This document shows positions 1 to 6,534 of a stretch of 13,182 bases of DNA, piece after piece. Position numbers and translations under genes: made by a program. Under the pieces are notes generated by a model, which was not told the origin of the DNA, ran no database searches, and was given only the letters and a program-made list of their open reading frames with translations. The stretch is taken from contig DATISY010000037.1 in NCBI GenBank assembly GCA_035468285.1, positions 1 to 13,182 of the forward strand, in the 5' to 3' direction. Source of the DNA: PALSA-555 sp035468285 (GTDB lineage: Bacteria; Actinomycetota; Acidimicrobiia; IMCC26256; PALSA-555). Numbering within the stretch: the first letter of the stretch is position 1; each line of letters starts with the position of its first letter.

Positions 1-101
1 CGGTTGACCGCGGCACCGCCTGGGAGCGCCAATCGTCCGACGAGGCCATGGACCCGTTCTGGCGCCTCGACCTCGCGGACGACGCGGGCGGCCGGGCGTG
101 A
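1..101 (+). CDS. C-terminal end of a probable AddB-like PD-(D/E)XK nuclease (partial)
   Basis: The reading frame that starts at base 3 runs 32 codons to TGA at 99-101; its 5' part lies outside the window. The visible tail contains DRGTAWERQSSDEAMDPFW. It resembles the extreme C-terminus of actinobacterial RecB-family/AddB-like nucleases, where a DRxxxWERKRxDPxL-type stretch follows the iron-sulfur cysteine cluster; this likeness is from memory. The stop overlaps the GTG start of the following helicase by 4 nt, which indicates translational coupling. AddB-like nucleases are usually encoded directly before AddA-like helicases, so the neighbour supports the call. Too little protein is visible to prove the family, and any other gene coupled to a RecB-type helicase would look the same. 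Confidence 0.5.
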   Translation, partial: VDRGTAWERQSSDEAMDPFWRLDLADDAGGRA

Positions 102-3100
102 CACCACCACGCGACGCCGCGGCGCGGGCCCGCATCCGCGACGCGCTCGACGTGAGCCTGTTCGTCGAAGCCGGCGCGGGGACCGGCAAGACGAGCGCCC
201 TCGTAGACCGCGTCGTCGCGCTCGTGGCACGGGGCGCGGCCGAGCTCCGCCACGTCGCCGCGATCACGTTCACGGAGGCCGCCGCCGCGGAGCTGCGCGA
301 CCGGGTGCGTGCTGCGCTGGAAGCGGTCGCGAACGGGTTCGACGAGCAGTTCGCCGACGACGAGGCACGGGCTCGGTGCGCACGCGGCCTCCATCAGCTC
401 GACGACGCCGCCCTGACCACCCTGCACGGCTTCGCGCAGCGGATCCTCAGCGACCATCCGTTCGAGCTCGGTCTCCCGCCCGGCTTCGCGGTGCTCGAGG
501 AGATCGAGGCCAGCGTGGTGTTCGAGCAGCGGTGGGCCGCGTTCGTCGACAGCCTGTTCGCCGACCCCGCCGTGGAGCCGGCCCTGACGGTGTGGCTCGC
601 CGGTGGACTGGCCGTCGACCGGCTGCGGCCCGTGGCCGAACAGCTGAGCCGCTCCTACGATCGTCTGCCCGACCGGCTGCCTCCGCCCCCGTCGGTCCGT
701 CAGCCCCGGGTCGAGGAGGTGCTCGTCGCGCTCGGCGATCTCGTCGCCCTCCGCCAGCGGGACTGCCGCGACGACCGCGACCTGCTCGCGGTACACATCG
801 ACGAGGTGACCGCGGCACGCACCTGGTTGACCGACGCCGCGGATCCCCTCGACGCGCTCGAGGCGCTCTCCGCCGTCCCGAAGCTCACCTGCACCCGCGG
901 GCGCAAGACGTGCTGGGAGGATGTCAACGCGGCTCGAACCGCGTGCGAGGCGGCGGAGGCGGTGCGGCGCGCGGCCATCGACGGGCCACGCGGGGACGCG
1001 TTGCTGGTCCTCGTGGCTCGGGTCATCGCGTTCGTGCGTGACACCGCCGACCGGCGCCGCCGGGAGGGACGCCTCGAGTTCCATGACCTGCTCGTCCTCG
1101 CTCGCGACCTGCTGCGCGACCACCCGCTCGCCCGGCGGGCGGTCGCCGCCCGCTACCAGCACCTGCTGCTCGACGAGTTCCAGGACACCGACCCGCTCCA
1201 GATCGAGATCGCCGCGCTGCTCACCGCCGACGACCCGGATCCCACGACACACTGGTCCGAGCTGTCGCCCCGGGCCGGCCGGCTCACGCTCGTCGGGGAC
1301 CCGAAGCAGTCCATCTACGGGTTCCGTCGAGCCGATCTCGGGGTCTACGACGAGGCGCGCCTTCATCTCGGCCTCGAGTCCGTGGCCCTCACCGAGAACT
1401 TCCGGTCCGTCCCCCCGATCCTCGACGTCGTCAACACCGTGTTCGAGCAGCTGCTGGTGGAGTCACCCGGGATCCAGGCCGCGCACGTCCACCTCAGCCC
1501 GCACCGGCCGCCGGCCCCCGAGACCCGCGTCGTCACGGTCGGTGCCGCCCACGACGCGCTCATGACCGAGGTGCGTGAATCGGAAGCGGCGGACGTCGCG
1601 GGGCTCGTGCGCCAGATCGTCGGGCAGGGATGGCCGATCGAGGACCCCCGCGACGGCACCGTTCGCCCGGTCCAGGCGCGCGATGTGGCGCTCCTGATCC
1701 CGTCTCGGACGGTCCTGCCTGCGTTGGAGGCCGCGCTCGAGGAGGCCGACATCCCGGTCCGGGTCGAGAGCCAGAGCCTCGTCTACTCGACCGCCGAGGT
1801 CCGTGACCTCCTGGCCGTGCTCGGCGCGATCGAGGACCCGACGGACGAGGTGGCCGTCGTCGGGTCGCTGCGGTCCCCCGCGTTCGGCTGCAGCGACGCC
1901 GATCTGGTCGCGCACGTCGAGGCGGGCGGTGGCTGGGACTATCGCCGCGACCCGCCGGGCGGACGTCCCGACGATGATCCGGTCGCGGCTGGGCTGCGGT
2001 CCCTGCACGGCTACTGGCAGGCACGTTGGTGGCGCAGCGTCAGCGAGATCGTGGAGACCGTCGTCCGGGAGCACCGGTTTCTCGAGCTCGCCGCCCGGCA
2101 TCGTCGTCCCCGGGACCACTGGCGCCGCATTCGGTTCCTGCTCGACCAGGCCCGAGGGTGGGAGGATGCCGGGCAGACCAGCCTGCGCCGGTTCATCGAG
2201 TGGGCGCACCGCCAGGCCGAAGAAGGTGCCCGCGTCAACGAATCGGTCGCGCCGGAGCCCGACGACCCGGCGTTGCGGATCCTGACGGTCCACGGGGCGA
2301 AAGGCCTCGAGTTCCCGGTCGTGATCCTCGCCGGGCTGAACACGATTCCATCCAACCGTCTCCCCGAGGTGCTCTGGGGCGCCGCCGGTCCGGAGGTGCG
2401 CGTCGGGGCCGCGAACCGGGACACGCTCGTCCAGACGGCGGGGTACGCCACCGCCCGGGAAGCCGACGTGCTCCACGACGAGGCGGAGCGGCTGCGCCTC
2501 CTCTATGTCGCGATGACGCGGGCCCGGGACCACCTGGTGGTCAGCCTTCACCATCGTCGCGGCTCGAAGTCCCACGCCGCGCTCCTCGCCCCCCACCTCG
2601 AGGCCGTCACGCACGACGTCACCGTCGCGTGGGAGCCGGAGACCCCGTCCCCGGGGTCGCCCGCCAGGCGGGTCCCGGCCAGCGCCGAGCCCGGGGCACG
2701 CGACGCGTGGATTCAGGCCCGCGCTGCGCTCGTCGCGCGCGCCGGGGCCCCGGTGTCCATCGCCGCGACCGCGCTCGCCGCCGAAACCGTCGCACCGGGT
2801 GACGAGGACGGCGGCGACGTCGAGCCCCGGGCGCCGTGGCAGCGGGGCCGGGCCGGCACCGCGCTCGGTCGCGCGGTGCACGCCGTGCTGCAGACGGTCG
2901 ACCTCGCCACCGGGGCCGGCCTGGACGCGACGGCGCGGGCCCAGGCCCTCGCGGAGGGCGTCGCCGGCCGCGAGCGCGAAGTCCGGAACCTGGCCGCCAG
3001 CGTGCTCGCGTCACCGGTCGTTCGGACGGCGGTCGCCGCGGGCTGGGACCGGTGGCGGGAGGTGCCGGTCGCGGCGGACGTCGACGGGATCCTCCTCGAG

Positions 3101-3382
3101 GGGTTCGTCGACCTGCTCATCCGCACCCCCGACGGGCTGATCGTGGTCGACTACAAGACGGACCGTGCGCCGACCGGCGCCGAGCTCGACGCGGCGGTGG
3201 CTCGGTACTCGCCGCAGGCCGGGGCGTACGCGCTGGCCCTGGAGGCGACGCTGCGGGAGCGGGTGACGCGCGGCGTGTTCGTGTTCGCTCGCGAACCGGA
3301 CGCGATCGAGCGCGATGTCCTTGACCTCGCGGCCTCGATCGACGACGTCCGCCGACGCCTACGCGAGCCGGCCCCGGCCTGA
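98..3382 (+). CDS. AddA/RecB-type UvrD-family helicase with C-terminal PD-(D/E)XK nuclease
   Basis: This 1094-aa protein is expected to unwind and resect DNA ends at double-strand breaks, preparing them for RecA. All superfamily 1A helicase motifs are visible in order: Walker A AGAGTGKT (25-32, Lys31), motif Ia ITFTEAAAAELRDR, motif II LLLDEFQDTD (Asp359-Glu360), motif III GDPKQSIYGFRRAD (from about 400), motif IV TENFRS (432-437), motif V VHGAKGLEF (about 731-739) and motif VI LYVAMTRARD (802-811). The C-terminus carries a RecB-type nuclease with GRAVHAVLQ (His928), GFVDLLI (Asp1005) and VDYKTD (Asp1018, Lys1020), so the catalytic residues appear intact. The length fits AddA/RecB subunits (about 1000-1250 aa). 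The GTG start at 98 overlaps the upstream stop (GTGA), pointing to a two-subunit AddAB-like enzyme made from one transcript. Whether to name it AddA or RecB cannot be settled here; a lone UvrD/RecB-like protein is the alternative. Confidence 0.93.
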   Translation: MTPPRDAAARARIRDALDVSLFVEAGAGTGKTSALVDRVVALVARGAAELRHVAAITFTEAAAAELRDRVRAALEAVANGFDEQFADDEARARCARGLHQLDDAALTTLHGFAQRILSDHPFELGLPPGFAVLEEIEASVVFEQRWAAFVDSLFADPAVEPALTVWLAGGLAVDRLRPVAEQLSRSYDRLPDRLPPPPSVRQPRVEEVLVALGDLVALRQRDCRDDRDLLAVHIDEVTAARTWLTDAADPLDALEALSAVPKLTCTRGRKTCWEDVNAARTACEAAEAVRRAAIDGPRGDALLVLVARVIAFVRDTADRRRREGRLEFHDLLVLARDLLRDHPLARRAVAARYQHLLLDEFQDTDPLQIEIAALLTADDPDPTTHWSELSPRAGRLTLVGDPKQSIYGFRRADLGVYDEARLHLGLESVALTENFRSVPPILDVVNTVFEQLLVESPGIQAAHVHLSPHRPPAPETRVVTVGAAHDALMTEVRESEAADVAGLVRQIVGQGWPIEDPRDGTVRPVQARDVALLIPSRTVLPALEAALEEADIPVRVESQSLVYSTAEVRDLLAVLGAIEDPTDEVAVVGSLRSPAFGCSDADLVAHVEAGGGWDYRRDPPGGRPDDDPVAAGLRSLHGYWQARWWRSVSEIVETVVREHRFLELAARHRRPRDHWRRIRFLLDQARGWEDAGQTSLRRFIEWAHRQAEEGARVNESVAPEPDDPALRILTVHGAKGLEFPVVILAGLNTIPSNRLPEVLWGAAGPEVRVGAANRDTLVQTAGYATAREADVLHDEAERLRLLYVAMTRARDHLVVSLHHRRGSKSHAALLAPHLEAVTHDVTVAWEPETPSPGSPARRVPASAEPGARDAWIQARAALVARAGAPVSIAATALAAETVAPGDEDGGDVEPRAPWQRGRAGTALGRAVHAVLQTVDLATGAGLDATARAQALAEGVAGREREVRNLAASVLASPVVRTAVAAGWDRWREVPVAADVDGILLEGFVDLLIRTPDGLIVVDYKTDRAPTGAELDAAVARYSPQAGAYALALEATLRERVTRGVFVFAREPDAIERDVLDLAASIDDVRRRLREPAPA

Positions 3383-3390
3383 TCCGGGCG

Positions 3391-3451
3391 CGTCACGCGT
3401 GACGGCGATCCCGAGCACCGGCTGCGGCTGGTGCGCGGCGATACGCCGCGC
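3391..3451. terminator. Palindrome and GC hairpin between convergent genes
   Basis: Between the + strand helicase and the - strand cold shock gene lie two symmetric elements. The first is a perfect 14-nt palindrome, CGTCACGCGTGACG, at 3391-3404. The second is a perfect 8-bp stem with a 3-nt loop, GCGCGGCG-ATA-CGCCGCGC, at 3433-3451. Position and stem strength fit a bidirectional terminator. There is no T-run on either side, which is common for actinobacterial hairpin terminators but leaves the call unproven. Confidence 0.5.
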
Positions 3452-3463
3452 CGTGAAGGTGCG

Positions 3464-3664
3464 TCAGACGACGCGGACGGAGCGGGCTTCGTCGCCCTTG
3501 CGGCCCGGCCCGATCTCGAACTCGACGCGTTGACCCTCCTGCAGGGTCTTGTACCCCTCACCCTCGATCTGGGAGAAGTGGACGAAGACGTCGTCGCCGT
3601 CCTCGCGCGAGATGAACCCGTAACCCTTTTCCGCATTGAAGAACTTCACGGTGCCGTTGACCAC
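3464..3664 (-). CDS. csp: Cold shock protein, CspA family
   Basis: This 66-aa single cold-shock-domain protein is an RNA/ssDNA chaperone expected to act in the cytoplasm on structured mRNAs. It has both nucleic-acid-binding motifs: RNP1 KGYGFI at 13-18 and RNP2 VFVHF at 26-30, after the typical opening GTVKFFNAEKGYGFI. The length matches the family (65-70 aa). The start is GTG (3664-3662), preceded by a clear AAGGAG ribosome site (3678-3673) at 8 nt. It is monocistronic and convergent to the helicase gene. The ribosome site edge and the start codon sit in a hairpin (3656-3673), and a near copy of that hairpin lies 33 nt upstream. This suggests control at the level of RNA structure, as known for cspA-type leaders. 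A possible -10 hexamer TAGGGT is at 3734-3729. Confidence 0.96.
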   Translation of the reverse strand: MVNGTVKFFNAEKGYGFISREDGDDVFVHFSQIEGEGYKTLQEGQRVEFEIGPGRKGDEARSVRVV

Positions 3665-3673
3665 TCGATCAAC
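3656..3673 (-). promoter_or_regulatory. Hairpin enclosing the csp start codon
   Basis: Read on the - strand, GTTGATC-GAGT-GGTCAAC forms a 7-bp stem with a 4-nt loop, including one U-G pair that works only in this strand's RNA. The GTG start lies across the loop/stem border and the last G of the AAGGAG site is the first stem base. In the folded state ribosome loading would be hindered. Confidence 0.55.
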
Positions 3674-3966
3674 TCCTTGTCTCTTGCAGTTGACCAGCTG
3701 ATCAACTTCAACTCTCTGGACGCGCAGAACCCTAGCAAGGCTGCCTGACCCGGCTCAGCGCGCTGGCACACGTCCACTCGCCCGACAGGCCCCACGCGCG
3801 TCGCGCCGCTCCCGCCGGTCCCCGGCTGCCCGCACGTTGGTCGCACCACCTCGCGGCGTGCGGCGCCCGCGGTTCGCGCCGCAGTCCTGACGGCGCCGTC
3901 GTCCCGATGACACGACGCCTGCTTGAGAACCGCTCTCATTTCGGGGCGACGGTCGGCGGCTGCCAG
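3665..3966. other. Intergenic stretch upstream of csp
   Basis: About 300 nt lie between the csp start and the stop of the DUF1906 gene, both on the - strand. The part near csp holds the leader hairpins and a weak -10-like TAGGGT (3734-3729) with no convincing -35. A 15-nt inverted repeat, TGAGAACCGCTCTCA, is at 3924-3938. No protein-like reading frame with a start and ribosome site was seen in the remainder. Confidence 0.5.
3689..3706 (-). repeat. Second copy of the csp leader hairpin
   Basis: On the - strand GTTGATC-AGCT-GGTCAAC has arms identical to the start-codon hairpin at 3656-3673 and differs only in the loop. The two copies are 33 nt apart, separated by 15 nt holding most of the ribosome site. 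Because the arms are identical, the 5' arm of one copy can also pair with the 3' arm of the other, which allows alternative folds. As DNA, the pair could also be an operator with four alternating GTTGAYC half-sites. Confidence 0.55.
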
Positions 3967-4779
3967 CTACGCGGCCATCTGCCCGTCGTCGATGTTGCTG
4001 TCGATGTCGAGGCACAGACCGGCCCAGCATTCGGGGTGGCCCCCGTGGTACTGGTGGAGTCGATGATGGTTGTTCCACAGCGAGTCGGAGAAGAACGGGT
4101 CCCCGAAGACGCTCAGCTTGTCGTTCCAGTTCGCGAACCAGATGTCATCGGGATGCGCGTACCCCGGGTTCCCCACGACGAGCGCCTCGTCCCGGATGCC
4201 CGACGCCGAGCTCGAGTAGTACCCGGCGACGTACCCCAAGGAGTGCAGCCGGTTGACCCAGTTGGTCACGAACTGGCGCACCACTTCGACACAGGACGCG
4301 TCGCCGCTGTTGTAGGCCTCCATGTCGAAGTAGATGGGGGTGCCCGGCCCGAGCCCGAGGACGCGCGCTTGGGTGACCGCGTCGTCCGCGGAGGCCTGAC
4401 CCTGCAGACCCGCGATGGTCCAGTTGATGACGCTCACCCTGCTCGCGCCGGTGCAGGGGGCTTGCAGACCGACGTAGAGCGGAGCGAGGTGCCAGCCCTG
4501 GTTCCCGACCGTGCTGACCCAGTTCGCGTCGAGGTTGGGTTGTGAGCAACCGCGATTGCTGCCACCGATGTAGACCCCGATGCTGCGGAACGGTGATGCG
4601 AGCCAACCTTGCATGACGCCGGCGTTCGGGGCGGTGCACGCGTCGAATCCCCAACCCTGGTACACGCCGGGTGGGGGTGGCGGATGGGCGAGCGCGAGGC
4701 ATCCGCTGAGGGCCACACTGGCCGCGAGTGTCGCGACCAGCGGCGCGACGCGACGGAGGCGTGCTCGGCTACGAAGCAT
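3967..4779 (-). CDS. DUF1906/Rv2525c-like glycoside-hydrolase-like lipoprotein
   Basis: This 270-aa exported protein has a basic N-terminus, a hydrophobic stretch and a lipobox LSGC (24-27), so it should be anchored to the outer face of the membrane through Cys27. After a proline run (33-37) comes the domain: GFDACTAPNAGVMQGW (44-59), then SIGVYIGG, IYFDMEAY (149-156) and a C-terminal CLDIDSNIDDG. The GFDxC start, the vYIGG strand and the acidic FDxE strand are typical of the Rv2525c-like TIM-barrel family (DUF1906), related in fold to GH25-type lysozymes. Asp46, Asp152 and Glu154 are candidate active-site acids. A role in cell-wall glycan metabolism is inferred; activity in this family is poorly defined. 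The ATG at 4779 overlaps the upstream lipoprotein gene by 11 nt, so the two are co-transcribed. Confidence 0.82.
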   Translation of the reverse strand: MLRSRARLRRVAPLVATLAASVALSGCLALAHPPPPPGVYQGWGFDACTAPNAGVMQGWLASPFRSIGVYIGGSNRGCSQPNLDANWVSTVGNQGWHLAPLYVGLQAPCTGASRVSVINWTIAGLQGQASADDAVTQARVLGLGPGTPIYFDMEAYNSGDASCVEVVRQFVTNWVNRLHSLGYVAGYYSSSASGIRDEALVVGNPGYAHPDDIWFANWNDKLSVFGDPFFSDSLWNNHHRLHQYHGGHPECWAGLCLDIDSNIDDGQMAA

Positions 4780-5383
4780 GGGCGAAGCTGTGGAAGATCT
4801 CGTCGGCGAGCGCGGAGCTGTTCACGAACGTGATGGTGACGACCAGCTGCTGGTCGGGGAACACGGCGGTGACGGCGCCGGCGATCTGCTCCGACGGGTC
4901 GACCCGTACGTTGAGGCCGTTGACGACGGTTGCTTGGGTCGCGCGGGCCGCTTCGGGTTGTGACCGCGCGTTGAGCGCCTCGATGTGCACCGTCTCGGTG
5001 TGACCGACGATGCGCGAGGGGCACTGAGGGTTCGGACCCTCCTGGCCCAGGTACACGGCAGGCACGTCGAGACGGACACACCGGGCCGTGTCGCTCGCCA
5101 GCTGGTAGACGGGCCAGCCGAGGGGGACCCCGAACTGCAGACCCCCGAAGGTGACCTTCTGCGCGGTGTTGGGTCCCGACGGCGTCGGCGCAGTCGTCAT
5201 GGTGGTGGGGGTCGTCGTGCTTGTCGTCGAGAGCGTCGTGGACGTCGTGCTGGTGCTCGCGCTCGTGCTCGTGGGCGTCGACACGCTGGGCCCGGAGCTG
5301 CTGCCGCACGCGGCGAGCACCAAGCCACCGAACGCCGCGAACGCGAGCGCCCGCGCGCTTCTCGAAGGCAGAGCAGTGTTCAT
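4769..5383 (-). CDS. Ser/Thr-rich lipoprotein of unknown function
   Basis: This 204-aa protein has a type II signal peptide ending in the lipobox LAAC (23-26), so it should be lipidated on Cys26. Residues 28-69 are almost only Ser, Thr and Pro, a flexible linker that could be O-glycosylated by the actinobacterial mannosyltransferase route. The globular part (about 75-204) has two cysteines (102, 121) that might form a disulfide, a GVPLGWPVY segment and a final strand-rich segment VVTITFVNSSALADEIFHSF. The latter recalls small lipid- or protein-binding lipoproteins, but I recognise no family. The ATG at 5383 has no strong ribosome site. Its stop lies inside the following DUF1906 gene (11-nt overlap), which suggests a shared task at the cell surface. 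Two palindromes at 5441-5473 lie 58-90 nt upstream of its start. Confidence 0.8.
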   Translation of the reverse strand: MNTALPSRSARALAFAAFGGLVLAACGSSSGPSVSTPTSTSASTSTTSTTLSTTSTTTPTTMTTAPTPSGPNTAQKVTFGGLQFGVPLGWPVYQLASDTARCVRLDVPAVYLGQEGPNPQCPSRIVGHTETVHIEALNARSQPEAARATQATVVNGLNVRVDPSEQIAGAVTAVFPDQQLVVTITFVNSSALADEIFHSFAHAS

Positions 5384-5440
5384 CGCGCGTCAACCCAAGC
5401 GAAGAGGATGGGGGGCCTCCCAAGCCTAGACAGTTGTCCC

Positions 5441-5473
5441 GGTCGAGCGTGTCGACCGTCGATGTACATCGAC
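5441..5473. promoter_or_regulatory. Two abutting palindromes upstream of the lipoprotein operon
   Basis: GGTCGA-GCGTG-TCGACC (5441-5457) is directly followed by the perfect 16-nt palindrome GTCGATGTACATCGAC (5458-5473). Both contain GTCGA half-sites. Placement 58-90 nt before the ATG at 5383, in a region with no other gene, fits an operator for a dimeric regulator. No regulator gene is identifiable nearby. Confidence 0.4.
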
Positions 5474-5522
5474 CCGTGTGGGCCTGACCTTTAGAACCGG
5501 CGCGAACCCCCCTGATTTTCGC

Positions 5523-5553
5523 GTGTCGGTGATTGTTCGCCGATCGCCGACAC
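5523..5553 (+). other. 11-bp stem-loop
   Basis: GTGTCGGTGAT (5523-5533), a 9-nt loop and ATCGCCGACAC (5543-5553) pair along all 11 positions if one U-G wobble is allowed. The wobble is possible only in + strand RNA, because the - strand has a C-A mismatch there. No gene on the + strand is evident at this point. It may be a terminator, an antisense or small RNA element, or an operator. Confidence 0.35.
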
Positions 5554-5560
5554 CCCCAGA

Positions 5561-5582
5561 TTTCGGGCAATGACCCCCGAAA
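5561..5582 (-). terminator. Hairpin downstream of the lone RsbW-like gene
   Basis: TTTCGGG (5561-5567), an 8-nt loop and CCCGAAA (5576-5582) form a 7-bp stem. It lies 86 nt past the stop of the - strand RsbW-like gene and before the lipoprotein operon, where a terminator would be expected. There is no U-run. Confidence 0.3.
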
Positions 5583-5667
5583 GGATGAGGTCCCCTGACC
5601 GCGGCGCGGTTCGCGTCCGTCGGAGCGTGCAGAGTGGCGATCGGGCCGGGAACCACGACCGGCGGGC

Positions 5668-6051
5668 CTACGGGCGAGTCGTGCCGGCTCGGCGCTTCAC
5701 GAGGCGGAAGGTGGAGACATCCCCATCGGTGGACAGGTCGTGCTCGTCGACGACCGCCGCCACCAGCGCCTGCGCCAGCGCCAGGTCCTCGGTGGCCTCG
5801 CTCCGAGCGTGGGGGCTGGACCCGCCGACGGTCACGGCGTCGGCCTCGACCCGGAACGTCAAGGTGAGCTCGGCGCCGTCATCGCTGCTGAGCATGGCGC
5901 ACATCTCCGACACCGCGATGCGCAGATCCTCGATCTCCTCGTAGTCGAAGCCGGCCCGGCTGGCCACGTCCGCCGCGGCCAGGCGGCCCAGCCGGAGATA
6001 TTCCGGCCTGGCCGGGAAGCGCAGCACCACCTCGTCGGTCTCGGTCACCAC
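5668..6051 (-). CDS. Lone RsbW-like anti-sigma regulatory factor, degenerate HATPase
   Basis: This 127-aa protein resembles the RsbW/SpoIIAB-type HATPase_c_2 fold, which in other bacteria holds a sigma factor inactive and phosphorylates an anti-anti-sigma protein. It has the opening strand DEVVLRFPARPEYLRLGRLAA, the helix EDLRIAVSEMCAML (41-54) and the closing strand STFRLVKR (113-120). The helix matches the family N box (AVxExxxN), but the ATP/Mg-binding Asn is absent and no DxGxG motif is present. Kinase activity is therefore doubtful. It is head-to-head with another RsbW-like gene of exactly the same length (384 nt), suggesting an inverted duplication, and has no sigma gene downstream. The start is GTG at 6051 with GTG at 6048 as alternative; no ribosome site is clear. 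A TAGTCT shortly upstream could serve a leaderless mRNA. Confidence 0.78.
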   Translation of the reverse strand: MVTETDEVVLRFPARPEYLRLGRLAAADVASRAGFDYEEIEDLRIAVSEMCAMLSSDDGAELTLTFRVEADAVTVGGSSPHARSEATEDLALAQALVAAVVDEHDLSTDGDVSTFRLVKRRAGTTRP

Positions 6052-6078
6052 ACGGGGAGACTATTGCCGCGCCGCCCG

Positions 6079-6104
6079 GTTAGCGTGGTCGAACGGCCGG
6101 GTAT
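6079..6104 (+). promoter_or_regulatory. SigB/SigF-type promoter of the first sigma operon
   Basis: GTTA (6079-6082), a 16-nt spacer and GGGTAT (6099-6104) match the consensus for actinobacterial SigB/SigF-type factors (GTTT-N15-17-GGGTAT). The predicted transcript start near 6111 is about 40 nt before the GTG at 6151. The operon encodes a sigma of this type, so autoregulation is implied. Confidence 0.7.
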
Positions 6105-6150
6105 CACCCCATTAATACTCAGCGGTGCCGGACGGGTGAGACGAGGCAGG

Positions 6151-6534
6151 GTGGAGGACGACGATGAGGTCTGCCTGCTCGTTCCGCCGCGTTCGTACCA
6201 CCTCCGGACCGTGCGGCTCGTCGCTGCGGAGGCGGGAGGCCGGGCCGGCTTCGACGTCTCCGAGCTGGACGACCTCCGTATTGCCGTCGACGAGCTGTGC
6301 TACGCGTTGATGGCCGCCAGTGAGCGTCGTCTGCTCCTCCGTGTGACGGTGGAGCACGGTCGGGTCATGGTCCGCGGCACGGGGCTGCTGCGACCGGGGA
6401 CGCGTCCGCCTGCTCTCCCGACCGTGTCCGAGCTCATCGTCGACGCCGTCAGCGACCACTACGCGTTCGACCATGACGGCGACAGGCTGTCCTTCGTGCT
6501 CGTCAAGCAGGCATCGCGGACGGTGAACGCATGA
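6151..6534 (+). CDS. RsbW-like anti-sigma partner, degenerate HATPase
   Basis: This 127-aa first gene of a three-gene sigma operon has strand VCLLVPPRSYHLRTVRLVAA, helix DLRIAVDELCYALM (41-54) and C-terminal strand LSFVLVKQ, the outline of RsbW-type anti-sigma factors. The N-box Asn is replaced (ELCYALM) and no DxGxG motif is seen, though RGTG (75-78) may be a remnant. It probably binds the sigma factor encoded next; ATP-dependent phosphorylation of the STAS protein is doubtful. I chose the GTG at 6151 because it gives the same length and N-terminal alignment as the divergent paralogue (5668-6051) and has GAGG at 6143-6146. GTG at 6136 is the alternative, and longer versions would cross the promoter. 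The stop overlaps the sigma start (ATGA, 6531-6534). Confidence 0.78.
   Translation: MEDDDEVCLLVPPRSYHLRTVRLVAAEAGGRAGFDVSELDDLRIAVDELCYALMAASERRLLLRVTVEHGRVMVRGTGLLRPGTRPPALPTVSELIVDAVSDHYAFDHDGDRLSFVLVKQASRTVNA

Noticed and set aside
1463..2881. A 472-codon open frame on the - strand
   Set aside because: It is opposite the helicase motifs of the AddA/RecB-like protein and is a GC-driven shadow.
3924..3938. TGAGAACCGCTCTCA as a Fur/Zur-type operator
   Set aside because: The 5-bp arms and TGA/TCA ends recall such boxes, but the site is far upstream of csp and just after the DUF1906 stop, with no metal-related gene near. It is too weak to call more than an inverted repeat.
3646..3939. A 97-codon frame on the - strand overlapping the csp start
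   Set aside because: It has no ribosome site or family and covers the csp leader hairpins in another frame. Its composition looks like noncoding GC-rich DNA.
5740..6150. A much longer N-terminus for the + strand RsbW-like protein
   Set aside because: The extension would be antisense to the divergent RsbW-like gene and cross the SigB-type promoter. The paralogue alignment supports a start at 6151.
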